Source of the DNA: Mycobacterium sp. WUMAC-067
Lineage (GTDB): Bacteria; Actinomycetota; Actinomycetes; Mycobacteriales; Mycobacteriaceae
NCBI RefSeq assembly: GCF_020217485.1
Contig: NZ_JAEKMI010000003.1
Span: 166,925 to 230,924 of the forward strand
DNA length: 64,000 bases
Direction: 5' to 3'
The position numbers were made by a program, and so were the translations under genes. Below, piece by piece: positions 1 to 8,018 of this stretch. The notes beneath the pieces were generated by a model. It saw only the letters and a list, made by a program, of their open reading frames with translations, did no database searches and was not told the origin of the DNA. Numbering within the stretch: position 1 is the stretch's first letter; the number at the start of each line of letters is the position of its first letter.

Positions 1-2
1 AG

Positions 3-959
3 GGCGTGGGGTTCGTGCTTTCCCACGAGCAGTTCCGCACCGACCGGCTGGTGGCACAGGCCCAGGCGGCCGAAGAGGCCGGCTTTCACTACGTGTGGGC
101 CAGCGACCACATTCAGCCGTGGCAGGACAACGAAGGCCATTCGATGTTCCCGTGGCTCACGCTGGCGCTGGTCGGCAGCGCCACCGGCCGGATCTCGTTC
201 GGCACCGGAGTGACCTGCCCCACCTACCGCTACCACCCCGCCACGGTGGCTCAGGCCTTCGCCTCCCTGGCAATCCTCAACCCGGGCAGGGTGTTTCTGG
301 GAGTCGGCACCGGCGAGCGACTCAACGAACAAGCCACCACCAACGCCTACGGCAACTACGCCGAGCGCCATGACCGGCTCGCCGAGGCGATCGACCTGAT
401 CCGCCGGTTGTGGAGCGGATCGCGAATCTCCTTCTCCAGCCGGTACTTTCAGACGAACTCGTTGAAGCTCTACGACGTGCCGGCCACACCGCCGCCGATC
501 TTCGTGGCGGCCGGCGGCCCGAAGAGCGCGAAACTGGCCGGGCAGTACGGGGACGGTTGGATCACCCAGGCCGACGACGTGACGAACCCAAAACTGTTGG
601 CGGCCTTCGGTGCCGGAGCGCGGGCCGCCGGGCGCGACATGGCCACATTGGGGAAACGCGCCGAATTGTTCGCGGTCGTCGGCGACAGTGCCGCGGCGGC
701 CCGCGCCGCGGTGCTGTGGCGTTTCACGGCCGGTGCCGTCGACCAGCCCAATCCCGTAGAGATCCAGCGCGCGGCCCAGTCCAACCCCATCGACAAGGTG
801 TTGGCCGGCTGGACCATCGGCACCGACCCGGCCCCCCACATCAGCGCCGTGCAGCGGGTGCTCGACGCCGGCGCCGTCCCCTTCCTGCACTTTGCCCAAG
901 ACGATCCGATCGCCGCCATCGACTTCTACCGCACCGACGTCCTGCCGAAGTTGCGCTGA
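3..959 (+). CDS. fgd2: F420-dependent LLM-class oxidoreductase, Fgd2-like, 5' end cut by window
   Basis: Luciferase-like (LLM) TIM-barrel oxidoreductase of the F420-dependent glucose-6-phosphate dehydrogenase type. Seen: the family's opening strand GFVLSHEQF at the very edge, SDHIQPW at about residues 33-39 of the visible part, and LGVGTGERLNE at 98-108, the F420 phosphate/loop region. The reading frame is open to base 3 with no ribosome site, so the true N-terminus, which in M. tuberculosis Fgd2 (Rv0132c) includes a Tat-type export signal, lies outside. Known for that protein: it oxidises hydroxymycolic to ketomycolic acids in the envelope using F420. The fadE1 and htdZ homologues downstream follow M. 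tuberculosis order, which supports the orthology. A GTG at base 6 could be miscalled as a start. Assignment to Fgd2 rather than another F420 LLM enzyme rests on family plus synteny. Confidence 0.8.
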   Translation, partial: GVGFVLSHEQFRTDRLVAQAQAAEEAGFHYVWASDHIQPWQDNEGHSMFPWLTLALVGSATGRISFGTGVTCPTYRYHPATVAQAFASLAILNPGRVFLGVGTGERLNEQATTNAYGNYAERHDRLAEAIDLIRRLWSGSRISFSSRYFQTNSLKLYDVPATPPPIFVAAGGPKSAKLAGQYGDGWITQADDVTNPKLLAAFGAGARAAGRDMATLGKRAELFAVVGDSAAAARAAVLWRFTAGAVDQPNPVEIQRAAQSNPIDKVLAGWTIGTDPAPHISAVQRVLDAGAVPFLHFAQDDPIAAIDFYRTDVLPKLR

Positions 960-1057
960 ACGAACGTCGGGCCCCTAGCGATTCAAAGCTGTTTCGAAGC
1001 CCCCGGCCCGGGTATCCGCACGCAACTTCGAGGGACAGCCCAATTGGAAGGCAAGGC

Positions 1058-1636
1058 ATGGACGCAATCACTTTTCTTCGTCAGGACCACAAAAGCGTGC
1101 TCGGTCTGTTGGAGACGCTCGACGGGGCGCCGTCAGGCTCCGGCGCGCAGGCGAGCGGCTTGGAAACGATGGTGAACAACCTCATCATCGCCGAGTCCCA
1201 GCACGAAGCGATCGAGGAACAGTTCTTTTGGCCGGCGGTGCGCGACGCGATCGGCGATGGACTCGTCGACAAGGCGATCGAGCAGGAGCAGGCCGGAAAG
1301 AAGCTGCTGCAACGTCTCGAGGACGGCAAGCCCGGTGAGCCGGATTACCACGAGGCACTGCAGGAATTCGTCAAGGCGGGCCGCGAACACATCGCCTACG
1401 AACAAAACGAGGTGTGGCCGGAGGTCGAAACCGTGCTCAGCCGTGCGGATTTGGAAAAGATCGGCGAAAAGCTAGAGCAGGCAAAGAAGATCGCTCCGAC
1501 GCGGCCGCACCCGGATACGCCGCCGAACCCCACCGTGCTGAAAACGATGGGGGTGGGAGCGGCGATCGTCGACCACGTCCGGGACGCGTTGACCGGCCGC
1601 GGCGAGGACAATCCGCCGGACCCGCAGATGCACTGA
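1058..1636 (+). CDS. Hemerythrin HHE domain protein
   Basis: A 192-residue cytoplasmic hemerythrin-like protein expected to bind a di-iron centre and sense or scavenge oxygen, NO or peroxide. Seen: HHE-type ligands spread as in the family, H11 in the opening DHK, H49 with E50 and E53/E54 in the second helix, and H111 with E115/E118 in the HIAYEQNEVWP segment. Residues after about 140 form a proline-rich tail. The ATG at 1058 follows GGAAGGCAAG, whereas the frame stays open far upstream through fgd2, so the longer reading is rejected. It lies about 100 bases after fgd2 and faces a manganese catalase across a strong hairpin. The neighbourhood suggests oxidative-stress defence, but substrate and partner are not shown by the sequence. 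Confidence 0.85.
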   Translation: MDAITFLRQDHKSVLGLLETLDGAPSGSGAQASGLETMVNNLIIAESQHEAIEEQFFWPAVRDAIGDGLVDKAIEQEQAGKKLLQRLEDGKPGEPDYHEALQEFVKAGREHIAYEQNEVWPEVETVLSRADLEKIGEKLEQAKKIAPTRPHPDTPPNPTVLKTMGVGAAIVDHVRDALTGRGEDNPPDPQMH

Positions 1637-1649
1637 CGCGGCAACGACG

Positions 1650-1683
1650 GTGGCCGGGCGTCTCCATCGAGGCGCCCGGCCAC
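1650..1683. terminator. Bidirectional hairpin between convergent hemerythrin and catalase genes
   Basis: Perfect 11-bp arms (GTGGCCGGGCG and its complement) enclose a 12-base loop. There is no U tract on either side, as is common for mycobacterial intrinsic terminators. It sits between two convergent stop codons, so it can serve both transcripts. Confidence 0.7.
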
Positions 1684-1694
1684 TTCGTCTCCAA

Positions 1695-2591
1695 TTAACC
1701 TGTGGGCGTGTGCTGTTCGTGGGTGAACGGCTTCTCGGCCTCGACGGCCGGCGAGCCCTCGGGGTTTTGTTGTGCTCCCGTGTTCTTCCGGGTCTTGCCG
1801 CCGAGCCACTGTTCCTCGGGCTTTTCCACGTACTGCCATTTCATGCCCTCGGGCCATGGTCCTTGCCCCTGGTTCCACGGCCCGCGGGTGGGTTTGCCAC
1901 CCCCGCTGGACATGTTGAACGCCACGTTTTGGAAACGTGGGTCGCCCGGCAGCGCTCCGGGCGGGAAATTCACCGGCAGCTCGTTGAGCGCCGCGGTGAA
2001 CTGCTGATAGTGCGCGACCTCGCGGGTCATCAGAAAGGTCAGGGTGTCCTGCACACCGGGGTCGTCGGTGAACTGCTTGAGGTACTCGTAGACAACCTTG
2101 GCCCGGGTTTCGGCGGCCAAGTTGTTGCGCAGGTCCACCGTCGGGTCGCCGTTGGCATCGATGAACGCTCCGGTCCAGTTGTTGCCCGCGGAGTCCTTGA
2201 CGTCCGGCCCGCCGCCGCTGAGCACCAGGAACAGCGGGTTGACCGCCACCTGGTTGATGATGCTGTCCCGGCCGTCGCCGCTGGCCACCGCCGGCATCCA
2301 ATCGCATTTCTCATTGGCAATCTTGAGATTGTCGTTGAGCCCGTCGAGCAGCATGGTGATCATCGATCCGACCATCTCGAGGTGGCTGAGCTCCTCGGTC
2401 GCGATATCCATGAACAGGTCATACATCTTCGGGTTCTTCTGGCGCAGCACAAACGCCTGGGTGAAGTACTGCAGCGCCGCGGTGAGTTCGCCGTTGGCGC
2501 CGCCGAACTGTTCCATCAGCAGCGACGCGAAGCGAGGGTCGGGCCGGTCGACCCGTACCTCGAATTGAAGATCTTTGTTGTGCACAAACAC
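1695..2591 (-). CDS. Manganese catalase
   Basis: A 298-residue non-haem catalase that dismutates hydrogen peroxide at a dinuclear manganese site. Seen: the four-helix ferritin-like core with metal-ligand candidates E35 (GELTAAL), E67 and H70 (EELSHLE), E161, and H194 in REVAHYQQF. The E161-H194 spacing of 33 equals that between Glu148 and His181 in the Lactobacillus enzyme. The last 70 residues are glycine-, proline- and charge-rich. The start is GTG at 2591, preceded by GGGAGG. It is convergent with the hemerythrin gene and divergent from the GAF-ANTAR gene. It is an unusual addition beside the fgd2-fadE1 pair, which is uninterrupted in M. tuberculosis. The family call is secure. Confidence 0.93.
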   Translation of the reverse strand: MFVHNKDLQFEVRVDRPDPRFASLLMEQFGGANGELTAALQYFTQAFVLRQKNPKMYDLFMDIATEELSHLEMVGSMITMLLDGLNDNLKIANEKCDWMPAVASGDGRDSIINQVAVNPLFLVLSGGGPDVKDSAGNNWTGAFIDANGDPTVDLRNNLAAETRAKVVYEYLKQFTDDPGVQDTLTFLMTREVAHYQQFTAALNELPVNFPPGALPGDPRFQNVAFNMSSGGGKPTRGPWNQGQGPWPEGMKWQYVEKPEEQWLGGKTRKNTGAQQNPEGSPAVEAEKPFTHEQHTPTG

Positions 2592-2755
2592 TGGGGCCTC
2601 CCTGGGGGATCGAGATCTGGCTGGTCGACGCCGGATACCCGGGGCCTATGACGCCAAACTGAGGGCACCGCAACTTCCCGGCCCCCGGACGTCGAGCAGG
2701 GGCCGACGATTGCCGGGGTTACGCGTCGGGAAGACATCGTGGAGAATGCGCCCGT

Positions 2756-3454
2756 ATGGACTCTTTGGACCCGGCCTCGAAGCACGGGCTAGCCGTACGC
2801 ATTGCCGAACTCGCCCGCGAGATCGCCACCCCACGCTCGCTCGACGACGTCCTCGCCGACGTGACCACCGCCGCGGTCGAGCTGATACCGGCCACCGATA
2901 TCGCGGGAGTGCTGCTGCTCAAGGCCGGTGGGGAGTTCGAATCGGTCGCGGACACCCACAGCCTGGTGGCGCAACTCGACAAATTGCAGCACGAATTCTC
3001 CGAGGGCCCCTGCCACGACGCCGCCCTGAAAGAAACGATCGTGCGCAGCGACGACCTCCGCGACGAACCGCGCTGGCCCAAGTACGCCCCGGCGGCCGTC
3101 GAGCACGGGGTGCTGAGCAGCCTGTCGTTCAAGCTGTACACCGCCGAGCGCACCGCCGGTGCCCTGAACCTGTTCAGCTTCCGGCCCAAAGTGTGGGACA
3201 CCGAAGCGGAGACCATCGGGTCGGTGTTCGCCGCGCATGCCGCCTCGGCGATCATGGCCGGGCGCCACGGACAGCAGATGCAATCCGCCCTGTCATCGCG
3301 CGACCGAATCGGACAGGCCAAGGGCATCATCATGGAGCGCTACGGCGTCGACGACGTACGCGCCTTCGAGTTGCTGCGCCGGCTGTCTCAGGAGAGCCAG
3401 ACCAAGCTCACCGACGTCGCCCAACGCGTGATCGACACCCGCGGCGAGACCTGA
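2756..3454 (+). CDS. GAF and ANTAR domain regulator
   Basis: A 232-residue putative signal-responsive RNA-binding antiterminator. Seen: an N-terminal GAF domain (about residues 15-165, with EGPCHDA and the NLFSFRPKVWD strand typical of mycobacterial GAF-ANTAR proteins), then a C-terminal ANTAR helical bundle from about 170 (RIGQAKGIIMERYG followed by AFELLRRLSQ). ANTAR domains bind paired hexanucleotide hairpins in nascent RNA to prevent termination; GAF domains sense small ligands or redox state. The gene sits between the divergent catalase and the co-directional fadE1 homologue, whose start is 68 bases downstream. Its target is unknown. The nearby hairpins at 1650-1683 and 4838-4891 were not recognised as ANTAR-type dual hairpins. 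Confidence 0.88.
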   Translation: MDSLDPASKHGLAVRIAELAREIATPRSLDDVLADVTTAAVELIPATDIAGVLLLKAGGEFESVADTHSLVAQLDKLQHEFSEGPCHDAALKETIVRSDDLRDEPRWPKYAPAAVEHGVLSSLSFKLYTAERTAGALNLFSFRPKVWDTEAETIGSVFAAHAASAIMAGRHGQQMQSALSSRDRIGQAKGIIMERYGVDDVRAFELLRRLSQESQTKLTDVAQRVIDTRGET

Positions 3455-3522
3455 TCGTCGTCCGCCCCGCTCTAGGATGGGGTGGCTTCAGCAACGAGTC
3501 CGGCGCGGTGCGGCGCCGGGGA

Positions 3523-4833
3523 ATGGTGGCCACGGTGTGGGACTTCGAAACTGACCCCGAATACCAGGCGAAGCTGGACTGGGTCGAAAAGTTCATGGCC
3601 GAGGAGCTGGAACCGCTCGACCTGGTCGCGCTGGACCCCTACGACAAAAAGAACGCCGAGATGATGGCCGTCCTGCGGCCCTTGCAGCAGCAGGTGAAGG
3701 ACCAGGGGCTGTGGGCCGCACACCTGCGCCCCGAGTTGGGCGGCCAGGGCTTCGGTCAGGTCAAACTGGCGCTGCTCAACGAGATCCTCGGGCGATCCCG
3801 TTGGGCCCCATCGGTATTCGGCTGTCAGGCGCCGGACTCCGGCAACGCCGAGATCCTCGCGCTGTTCGGCACCGACGAGCAGAAGGCCCGCTATCTGCAG
3901 CCGCTGCTGGACGGCGAAATCACCTCCTGCTATTCGATGACCGAACCGCAGGGCGGCTCCGACCCGGGACAGTTCGTCACCGCGGCCACCCGCGACGGCG
4001 ACTACTGGGTCATCAACGGCGAAAAGTGGTTCTCCACCAACGCCAAACACGCGTCGTTCTTCATCGTCATGGCGGTCACCAACGCCGAAGCCCGCACCTA
4101 CGACAAGATGTCGCTGTTCATCGTTCCGGCCGAGACGCCGGGCATCGAGATCGTGCGCAATGTGGGCGTGGGATTAGAAAGGGGAGCATCGTCTGCCAGC
4201 CACGCCTACGTCCGCTACCACGACGTGCGGGTGCCCGCCGATCACGTGCTCGGCGGCGAGGGGCAGGCGTTCATGATCGCGCAGACCAGGCTCGGCGGGG
4301 GGCGGATTCACCACGCGATGCGCACAATAGCGTTGGCGCGCAGCGCCTTCGGCATGATGTGTGAACGGGCGGTGTCCCGCAAAACCCGGCACGGGCGGCT
4401 CGCCGATTTCCAGATGACCCAGGAGAAGATCGCCGACAGCTGGATCCAGATCGAGCAGTTCCGGCTGCTGGTGCTGCGCACCGCGTGGCTGATCGACAAG
4501 CACCACGACTACCAGAAGGTGCGGCGCGATATCGCGGCGGTGAAGGTCGCCATGCCGCAGGTGCTCCACGACGTCGCGCAGCGGGCCATGCACCTGCACG
4601 GTGCGCTCGGCGTCTCCGACGAGATGCCGTTCGTCAAGATGATGGTCGCCGCCGAGTCGCTGGGCATCGCCGACGGCGCCACCGAGCTGCACAAGATGAC
4701 GGTGGCCCGCCGCACCCTGCGCGAATACGAGCCCGTGACAACGCCTTTCCCGTCGGCGCATATCCCCACCCGGCGGGCCGAAGCCCAGGCGCGGCTGGCC
4801 GAACGCCTGGAACGCGCGGTCGCCGAATTCTGA
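3523..4833 (+). CDS. fadE1: Acyl-CoA dehydrogenase, FadE1-like
   Basis: A 436-residue FAD enzyme that introduces the alpha-beta double bond in acyl-CoA. Seen: the N-terminal helical domain, the middle-domain motif CYSMTEPQGGSDPGQF with substrate/FAD contacts, WFSTNAKHA, and the C-terminal helical domain with HGALGVSDEMPF and the closing DGATELHKM segment. The ATG at 3523 is chosen because residues before it are arginine-rich out-of-phase translation. Length and position beside the htdZ homologue match M. tuberculosis Rv0131c (447 aa). Dehydrogenase plus (R)-hydratase in convergent orientation suggests a role in fatty-acyl modification or beta-oxidation; the chain length used is unknown. The family resembles ACAD10/11-type enzymes more than the classic short-chain ones. 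Confidence 0.88.
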   Translation: MVATVWDFETDPEYQAKLDWVEKFMAEELEPLDLVALDPYDKKNAEMMAVLRPLQQQVKDQGLWAAHLRPELGGQGFGQVKLALLNEILGRSRWAPSVFGCQAPDSGNAEILALFGTDEQKARYLQPLLDGEITSCYSMTEPQGGSDPGQFVTAATRDGDYWVINGEKWFSTNAKHASFFIVMAVTNAEARTYDKMSLFIVPAETPGIEIVRNVGVGLERGASSASHAYVRYHDVRVPADHVLGGEGQAFMIAQTRLGGGRIHHAMRTIALARSAFGMMCERAVSRKTRHGRLADFQMTQEKIADSWIQIEQFRLLVLRTAWLIDKHHDYQKVRRDIAAVKVAMPQVLHDVAQRAMHLHGALGVSDEMPFVKMMVAAESLGIADGATELHKMTVARRTLREYEPVTTPFPSAHIPTRRAEAQARLAERLERAVAEF

Positions 4834-4837
4834 CGCC

Positions 4838-4891
4838 GAACGTCGACTTGTTGTGCGGAGAAGCCGGTTTCACCGCAACAGGTCGACGTTC
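4838..4891. terminator. Long hairpin between convergent fadE1 and htdZ
   Basis: Arms 4838-4853 and 4876-4891 pair over 16 bases with a single G-T mismatch, and TGCGG/CCGCA can extend the stem inward. It lies immediately after the fadE1 stop and just downstream of the htdZ stop on the other strand, so it probably ends both transcripts. Confidence 0.6.
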
Positions 4892-4901
4892 GACGCGCGT
4901 T

Positions 4902-5357
4902 TCAGGCGACGAAGCGGACGACGCTCTCGGCCACGCACGCCGGCTTGGCCGACCCCTCGATCTCGACGGTGGTCGAGAGGGTCGCCTGCACGGCGCCGTT
5001 GCCCACGTCGTCGACGCTGACCAACGAACTCTGCGCGCGCACCCGCGAGCCGACCGGAACCGGCGCGGGGAAACGAACCTTGTTGAGCCCGTAGTTGATT
5101 GCGAGCTTGATGCCGTTGACGGTGTAGATCTGGTGCTGCAGCTGCGGCAGCAGCGCCAGGGTCATGAAACCGTGGGCGATGGTTTTGCCGAACGGGCCGG
5201 ACGCGGCTCGCTCCGGGTCGACGTGGATCCACTGGTGATCGCCGGTCGCGTCGGCGAACAGGTTGACGTCTTCCTGGGTGATGGTGACCCAGTCACTGTG
5301 ACCCAGGGCCTCTCCCGCGGCTGCGGTGAGGTCGGCGACTGATTCGAAGGTGCGCAT
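4902..5357 (-). CDS. htdZ: MaoC-like (R)-specific enoyl-CoA hydratase, HtdZ
   Basis: A 151-residue single hot-dog-fold hydratase that hydrates trans-2-enoyl-CoA to (R)-3-hydroxyacyl-CoA, probably as a dimer. Seen: the hydratase-2 motif at about residues 36-50, with the catalytic pair Asp40 and His45 in ADATGDHQWIHVDP, then FGKTIAHGFMTLALLP. Length and catalytic numbering equal M. tuberculosis Rv0130 (HtdZ). The start is ATG at 5357 with AAGGAGA eight bases upstream; longer upstream translation is low-complexity and rejected. It is convergent with fadE1, whose product could supply its substrate. A -10-like TATTGT lies just upstream on the same strand. Confidence 0.92.
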   Translation of the reverse strand: MRTFESVADLTAAAGEALGHSDWVTITQEDVNLFADATGDHQWIHVDPERAASGPFGKTIAHGFMTLALLPQLQHQIYTVNGIKLAINYGLNKVRFPAPVPVGSRVRAQSSLVSVDDVGNGAVQATLSTTVEIEGSAKPACVAESVVRFVA

Positions 5358-5381
5358 GGCGTGTTCTCCTTGGTTTCGGCT

Positions 5382-5393
5382 GCTAACAATAGC
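5382..5393 (-). promoter_or_regulatory. Candidate htdZ promoter -10 inside a small inverted repeat
   Basis: On the minus strand TATTGT (5391-5386) fits a -10 hexamer about 29 bases before the htdZ ATG. It lies within the 12-bp perfect inverted repeat GCTA-ACAA-TAGC. No clear -35 is visible. Speculative. Confidence 0.3.
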
Positions 5394-5529
5394 GACATCG
5401 TGGCGCGGCAGCCGACCGGGCGGCGATCCCCGCGCGTTCCCCGTTTCGCGCGGGCTGTCGGGGGAACCCGACTGTGAGCAGCCGCCGCGCGAAGTCTTCG
5501 ATGCCGCGGGCTTCAGAAAGGGAATTACC

Positions 5530-5703
5530 ATGCCAGATCGCAAGGGCCACAAGGCCGAGGACGACGTGGAACCCGACACCCACCAGGCTCGGTCCCGCGC
5601 GGCCGCGGGCGAAGAAGACGGTTCGTATGTGGGTGCCGCGGGCTCCGATGACTCCTTCGATGCCGGCGAAACGGGCGCCGAAGCCCGCAATGAGCGCGGC
5701 TGA
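5530..5703 (+). CDS. Small acidic hydrophilic protein
   Basis: A 57-residue protein of unknown function, very rich in Asp, Glu, Gly, Ala and Ser, with no hydrophobic segment and no cysteine, so probably cytosolic and largely disordered. Seen: ATG at 5530 preceded by GAAAGGG with normal spacing; the segment DDVEPDTHQARSRAAAGEEDG; and a C-terminus ending in ARNERG. The reading frame upstream of the ATG is out of keeping with coding sequence. It is convergent with the DUF302 gene, 11 bases between stops. Such short acidic proteins recur in mycobacteria, but I recognise no named family. A role as a stress-related disordered protein is conjecture. Confidence 0.6.
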   Translation: MPDRKGHKAEDDVEPDTHQARSRAAAGEEDGSYVGAAGSDDSFDAGETGAEARNERG

Positions 5704-5714
5704 CCACGCGTCCG

Positions 5715-6116
5715 CTACCCGAGTGCGCCGATCGCCGCTTGCAGCCTGGCCGTGGCCTGATCCGCGACCTCCTGCAACGCCCCCGCCTCGCCGGTCACGT
5801 TGACCATCAGCTGGGGATCCATGGCCTCGATCAACACCGCATCGCCGTCACCGGCGGGGTCGGAGCGCACCACCACGTTGCACGGCAATAACTGTCCGAT
5901 CTGGCGGTCGATGCCCAGCGCGCGATGCGCCAGCGCGGGGTTGCAGGCGCCCAGGATGAGATAGTTCTCCATCTCCTCGCCGAGCTTCTGCTTCAGCGTG
6001 GCCTTCACGTCGATCGTCGTCAGCACTCCGAAACCCTGGTCGGCTAGTGCCTTTGTGGTCCGCTCCACCGCGTCCTCGAACGAGGTGTGCAGCGTCGTGC
6101 TCAATCGCGATGTCAT
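5715..6116 (-). CDS. DUF302 domain protein
   Basis: A 133-residue DUF302 protein. Seen: the typical FEDAVERTTKALADQGFGVLTTIDV opening, in which an amphipathic helix and strand precede KQKLGEEM, then LGACNPALAHRAL at about residues 78-90, and the domain's closing strands with DPQLMVNVTG. There is no signal peptide, so it is cytoplasmic. The family function is not established; it occurs beside thiol and redox genes in many bacteria. The ATG at 6116 has a strong AGGAGGAATC ribosome site. It is divergent from the phosphoesterase gene, with only 55 bases between starts. Confidence 0.88.
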   Translation of the reverse strand: MTSRLSTTLHTSFEDAVERTTKALADQGFGVLTTIDVKATLKQKLGEEMENYLILGACNPALAHRALGIDRQIGQLLPCNVVVRSDPAGDGDAVLIEAMDPQLMVNVTGEAGALQEVADQATARLQAAIGALG

Positions 6117-6159
6117 GTGATTCCTCCTCTTTCAGCCGTGGACTACCCAGAATTTCGCT

Positions 6160-6165
6160 CACAAT
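6160..6165 (+). promoter_or_regulatory. -10-like element for a leaderless phosphoesterase transcript
   Basis: CACAAT ends seven bases before the GTG start at 6172, with the A at position 2 and T at position 6 that mycobacterial SigA -10 elements need. This spacing would put transcription initiation on the start codon itself, and no ribosome site is visible. Inference only. Confidence 0.35.
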
Positions 6166-6171
6166 GGGTCC

Positions 6172-6669
6172 GTGAGGCTGCTGCTGATCGCCGACACCCA
6201 TATCCCCAAGCGCGCCCGCGACCTGCCCGCACCGGTGTGGGACGAGGTGGCCGGGGCCGACGTCGTCATCCACGCCGGCGACTGGATAGCGCCGGAATTT
6301 CTCGACCGCCTCGACAGCAGGGCGGCCAGGCTGGTGGGGTGCTGGGGTAACAACGACGGCCCGGAACTGCGGGCCCGGCTCCCCGAGCGCGCGGACGTGA
6401 CCCTGGGGGGTGTGCGGTTCACGGTCACCCACGAGACCGGCGCCGCGGCCGGGCGCGAGGCCCGCATGTCACGGCTGTACCCGGGCACCGAGGTGTTGGT
6501 GTTCGGGCACAGCCACATCCCCTGGGACAGCACCACCGGGACCGGATTGCGCCTGCTCAATCCGGGATCGCCTACGGATCGGCGGCGCCAGCCGTTCTGC
6601 ACGTACATGATCGCCGAGGTCGACGGCGGCGCCGTGACCGAGGTCGCCCTGCATCGCCTGCCCAGGTAG
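6172..6669 (+). CDS. YfcE/MJ0936-family metallophosphoesterase
   Basis: A 165-residue calcineurin-like phosphoesterase with a dinuclear metal site, probably acting on small phosphodiesters or phosphomonoesters in the cytoplasm. Seen metal ligands in family order: D8 and H10 (ADTHIPKR), D37 (HAGDW), N60/N61 (GCWGNND), H87 (THE), and H113/H115 (FGHSH). The start is GTG at 6172, which places the first catalytic strand at residue 3 as in the family. It is divergent from the DUF302 gene and followed 57 bases later by the MarR gene. The physiological substrate cannot be read from the sequence. Confidence 0.9.
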   Translation: MRLLLIADTHIPKRARDLPAPVWDEVAGADVVIHAGDWIAPEFLDRLDSRAARLVGCWGNNDGPELRARLPERADVTLGGVRFTVTHETGAAAGREARMSRLYPGTEVLVFGHSHIPWDSTTGTGLRLLNPGSPTDRRRQPFCTYMIAEVDGGAVTEVALHRLPR

Positions 6670-6726
6670 CGGGTACATACCGTCCGCGGAGCTTCCCCAC
6701 ATAAATAGCTCGGCTACAGAGGTATC

Positions 6727-7188
6727 ATGGCGGAAGTGAAGTCACGCACCGATGTCGCCGCCGACCTGTTCGGCGTGGTCGGCCGGTTCCGGCGGCAACT
6801 GCGCCGGTCGGCCGGGCGCGCGTTCGATTCGCCGCGGCTCTCCGAATCGCAGTCCGAGCTGCTGTGGCTGGTCGGGCGGCGTCCGGGGATCTCGGTCGGC
6901 GCCGCCGCCGCCGAGCTCGGGCTGGTCCCCAATACCGCCTCGACCCTGGTCACCAAGCTGGTGTCCGACGGGCTGCTTTGCCGCACCGCCGGGGACACCG
7001 ACCGACGGGTGTGCCAGCTTCAGCTCGCCGAGCCTGCCCAGCAGCTCCTGGACGCGTCCCGCGCCGCGCGCCGGGACCTGCTGTCCGAGCTGCTCGACGA
7101 ACTCGACGGCGACGAAATCGAGTCCTTGGCAAAAGGATTGGAGGTCCTCGACATGATGACCCGAATGCTTCAGGAGCGGCGACCATGA
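6727..7188 (+). CDS. MarR family transcriptional regulator
   Basis: A 153-residue winged-helix dimeric repressor. Seen: an N-terminal helix, the DNA-recognition region SVGAAAAELGLVPNTASTLV at about residues 58-77, then the wing with DRRVCQLQL and a C-terminal dimerisation helix. Its last four bases (ATGA) overlap the start of the ABC ATPase gene, so the regulator and transporter form one transcript, an arrangement typical of self-regulated drug or metabolite exporters. A short inverted repeat TAGC-TCG-GCTA just before the start (6716-6726) could be an operator but is too short to be convincing. The ligand is unknown. Confidence 0.88.
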   Translation: MAEVKSRTDVAADLFGVVGRFRRQLRRSAGRAFDSPRLSESQSELLWLVGRRPGISVGAAAAELGLVPNTASTLVTKLVSDGLLCRTAGDTDRRVCQLQLAEPAQQLLDASRAARRDLLSELLDELDGDEIESLAKGLEVLDMMTRMLQERRP

Positions 7189-8018
7189 GCGCGGCACTGC
7201 CGATGGCCATCGACGCCCGGCACCTGACCTACCGCTACGGCCAGTTCACCGCCGTCGATGACGTGACATTGCACGTCCGGCCCGGCGAAACCGTGGGCCT
7301 GCTGGGGCCCAATGGCGCCGGGAAGACGACCATGGTCCGGATGCTGACCACGTTGGCGCCGGTGCAGCAGGGTGAACTGCACATTTTCGGCATGGACGCG
7401 CGCCGCCATACCACCGACATCAGAAGCAATATCGGCTATGTTCCGCAACAGCTTTCGATCGAGCCCGCATTGACCGGCCGGCAGAACGTGGAGTGGTTCG
7501 CGCGGTTGTACGGCGTGCCGCGCGGCGAGCGCTCCGATCGCGTCGAGCAGGCGCTGGTCGCCATGGACCTGGTGGACGTGGCCGAGCGGATGGCGTCGGC
7601 CTACTCCGGCGGCATGGTCCGCCGTCTCGAGGTGGCGCAGGCGCTGGTCAACCGCCCGTCGCTGCTGGTGCTGGACGAACCGACCGTGGGACTGGATCCC
7701 ATCGCGCGCGACGGCGTGTGGTCGCAGGTGCGAAAGATGCAGGCGCAGTTCGGCATGACGGTCCTGCTGACCACCCACTACATGGAAGAAGCCGACGCGC
7801 TGTGCGACCGGGTGGCGCTGATGCACCACGGCGCGCTGCGCGCCGTCGGCGCGCCCGATGAACTGAAAGCCCGGATATCCAAGGGGTCGTCGGGCGCCAC
7901 GCTCGAGGATGTGTTCCGCCATTACGCGGCAACGGGTTTGGACGACGAGGCGGAATCGCCGGAGGAATCCATCCGTGACATCCGTTCCAGCAGAAAGGTG
8001 GCGCGCCGTGTCGGTTGA
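7185..8018 (+). CDS. ABC transporter ATP-binding protein, DrrA type
   Basis: A 277-residue ATPase of the ABC-2 exporter class that powers the membrane protein encoded next. Seen: Walker A GPNGAGKTT at 41-49, Q-loop YVPQQ, signature YSGGMVRRLE, Walker B LLVLDEPTVGLDP, the switch histidine in TTHYMEEAD, and the C-terminal segment found in daunorubicin/antibiotic-resistance ATPases. The ATG at 7185 overlaps the MarR stop (ATGA), while the alternative upstream frame reading is arginine-rich nonsense. Together with the regulator and permease it makes a three-gene export operon. Substrate unknown; drug, lipid or peptide are all possible. Confidence 0.92.
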   Translation: MSAALPMAIDARHLTYRYGQFTAVDDVTLHVRPGETVGLLGPNGAGKTTMVRMLTTLAPVQQGELHIFGMDARRHTTDIRSNIGYVPQQLSIEPALTGRQNVEWFARLYGVPRGERSDRVEQALVAMDLVDVAERMASAYSGGMVRRLEVAQALVNRPSLLVLDEPTVGLDPIARDGVWSQVRKMQAQFGMTVLLTTHYMEEADALCDRVALMHHGALRAVGAPDELKARISKGSSGATLEDVFRHYAATGLDDEAESPEESIRDIRSSRKVARRVG

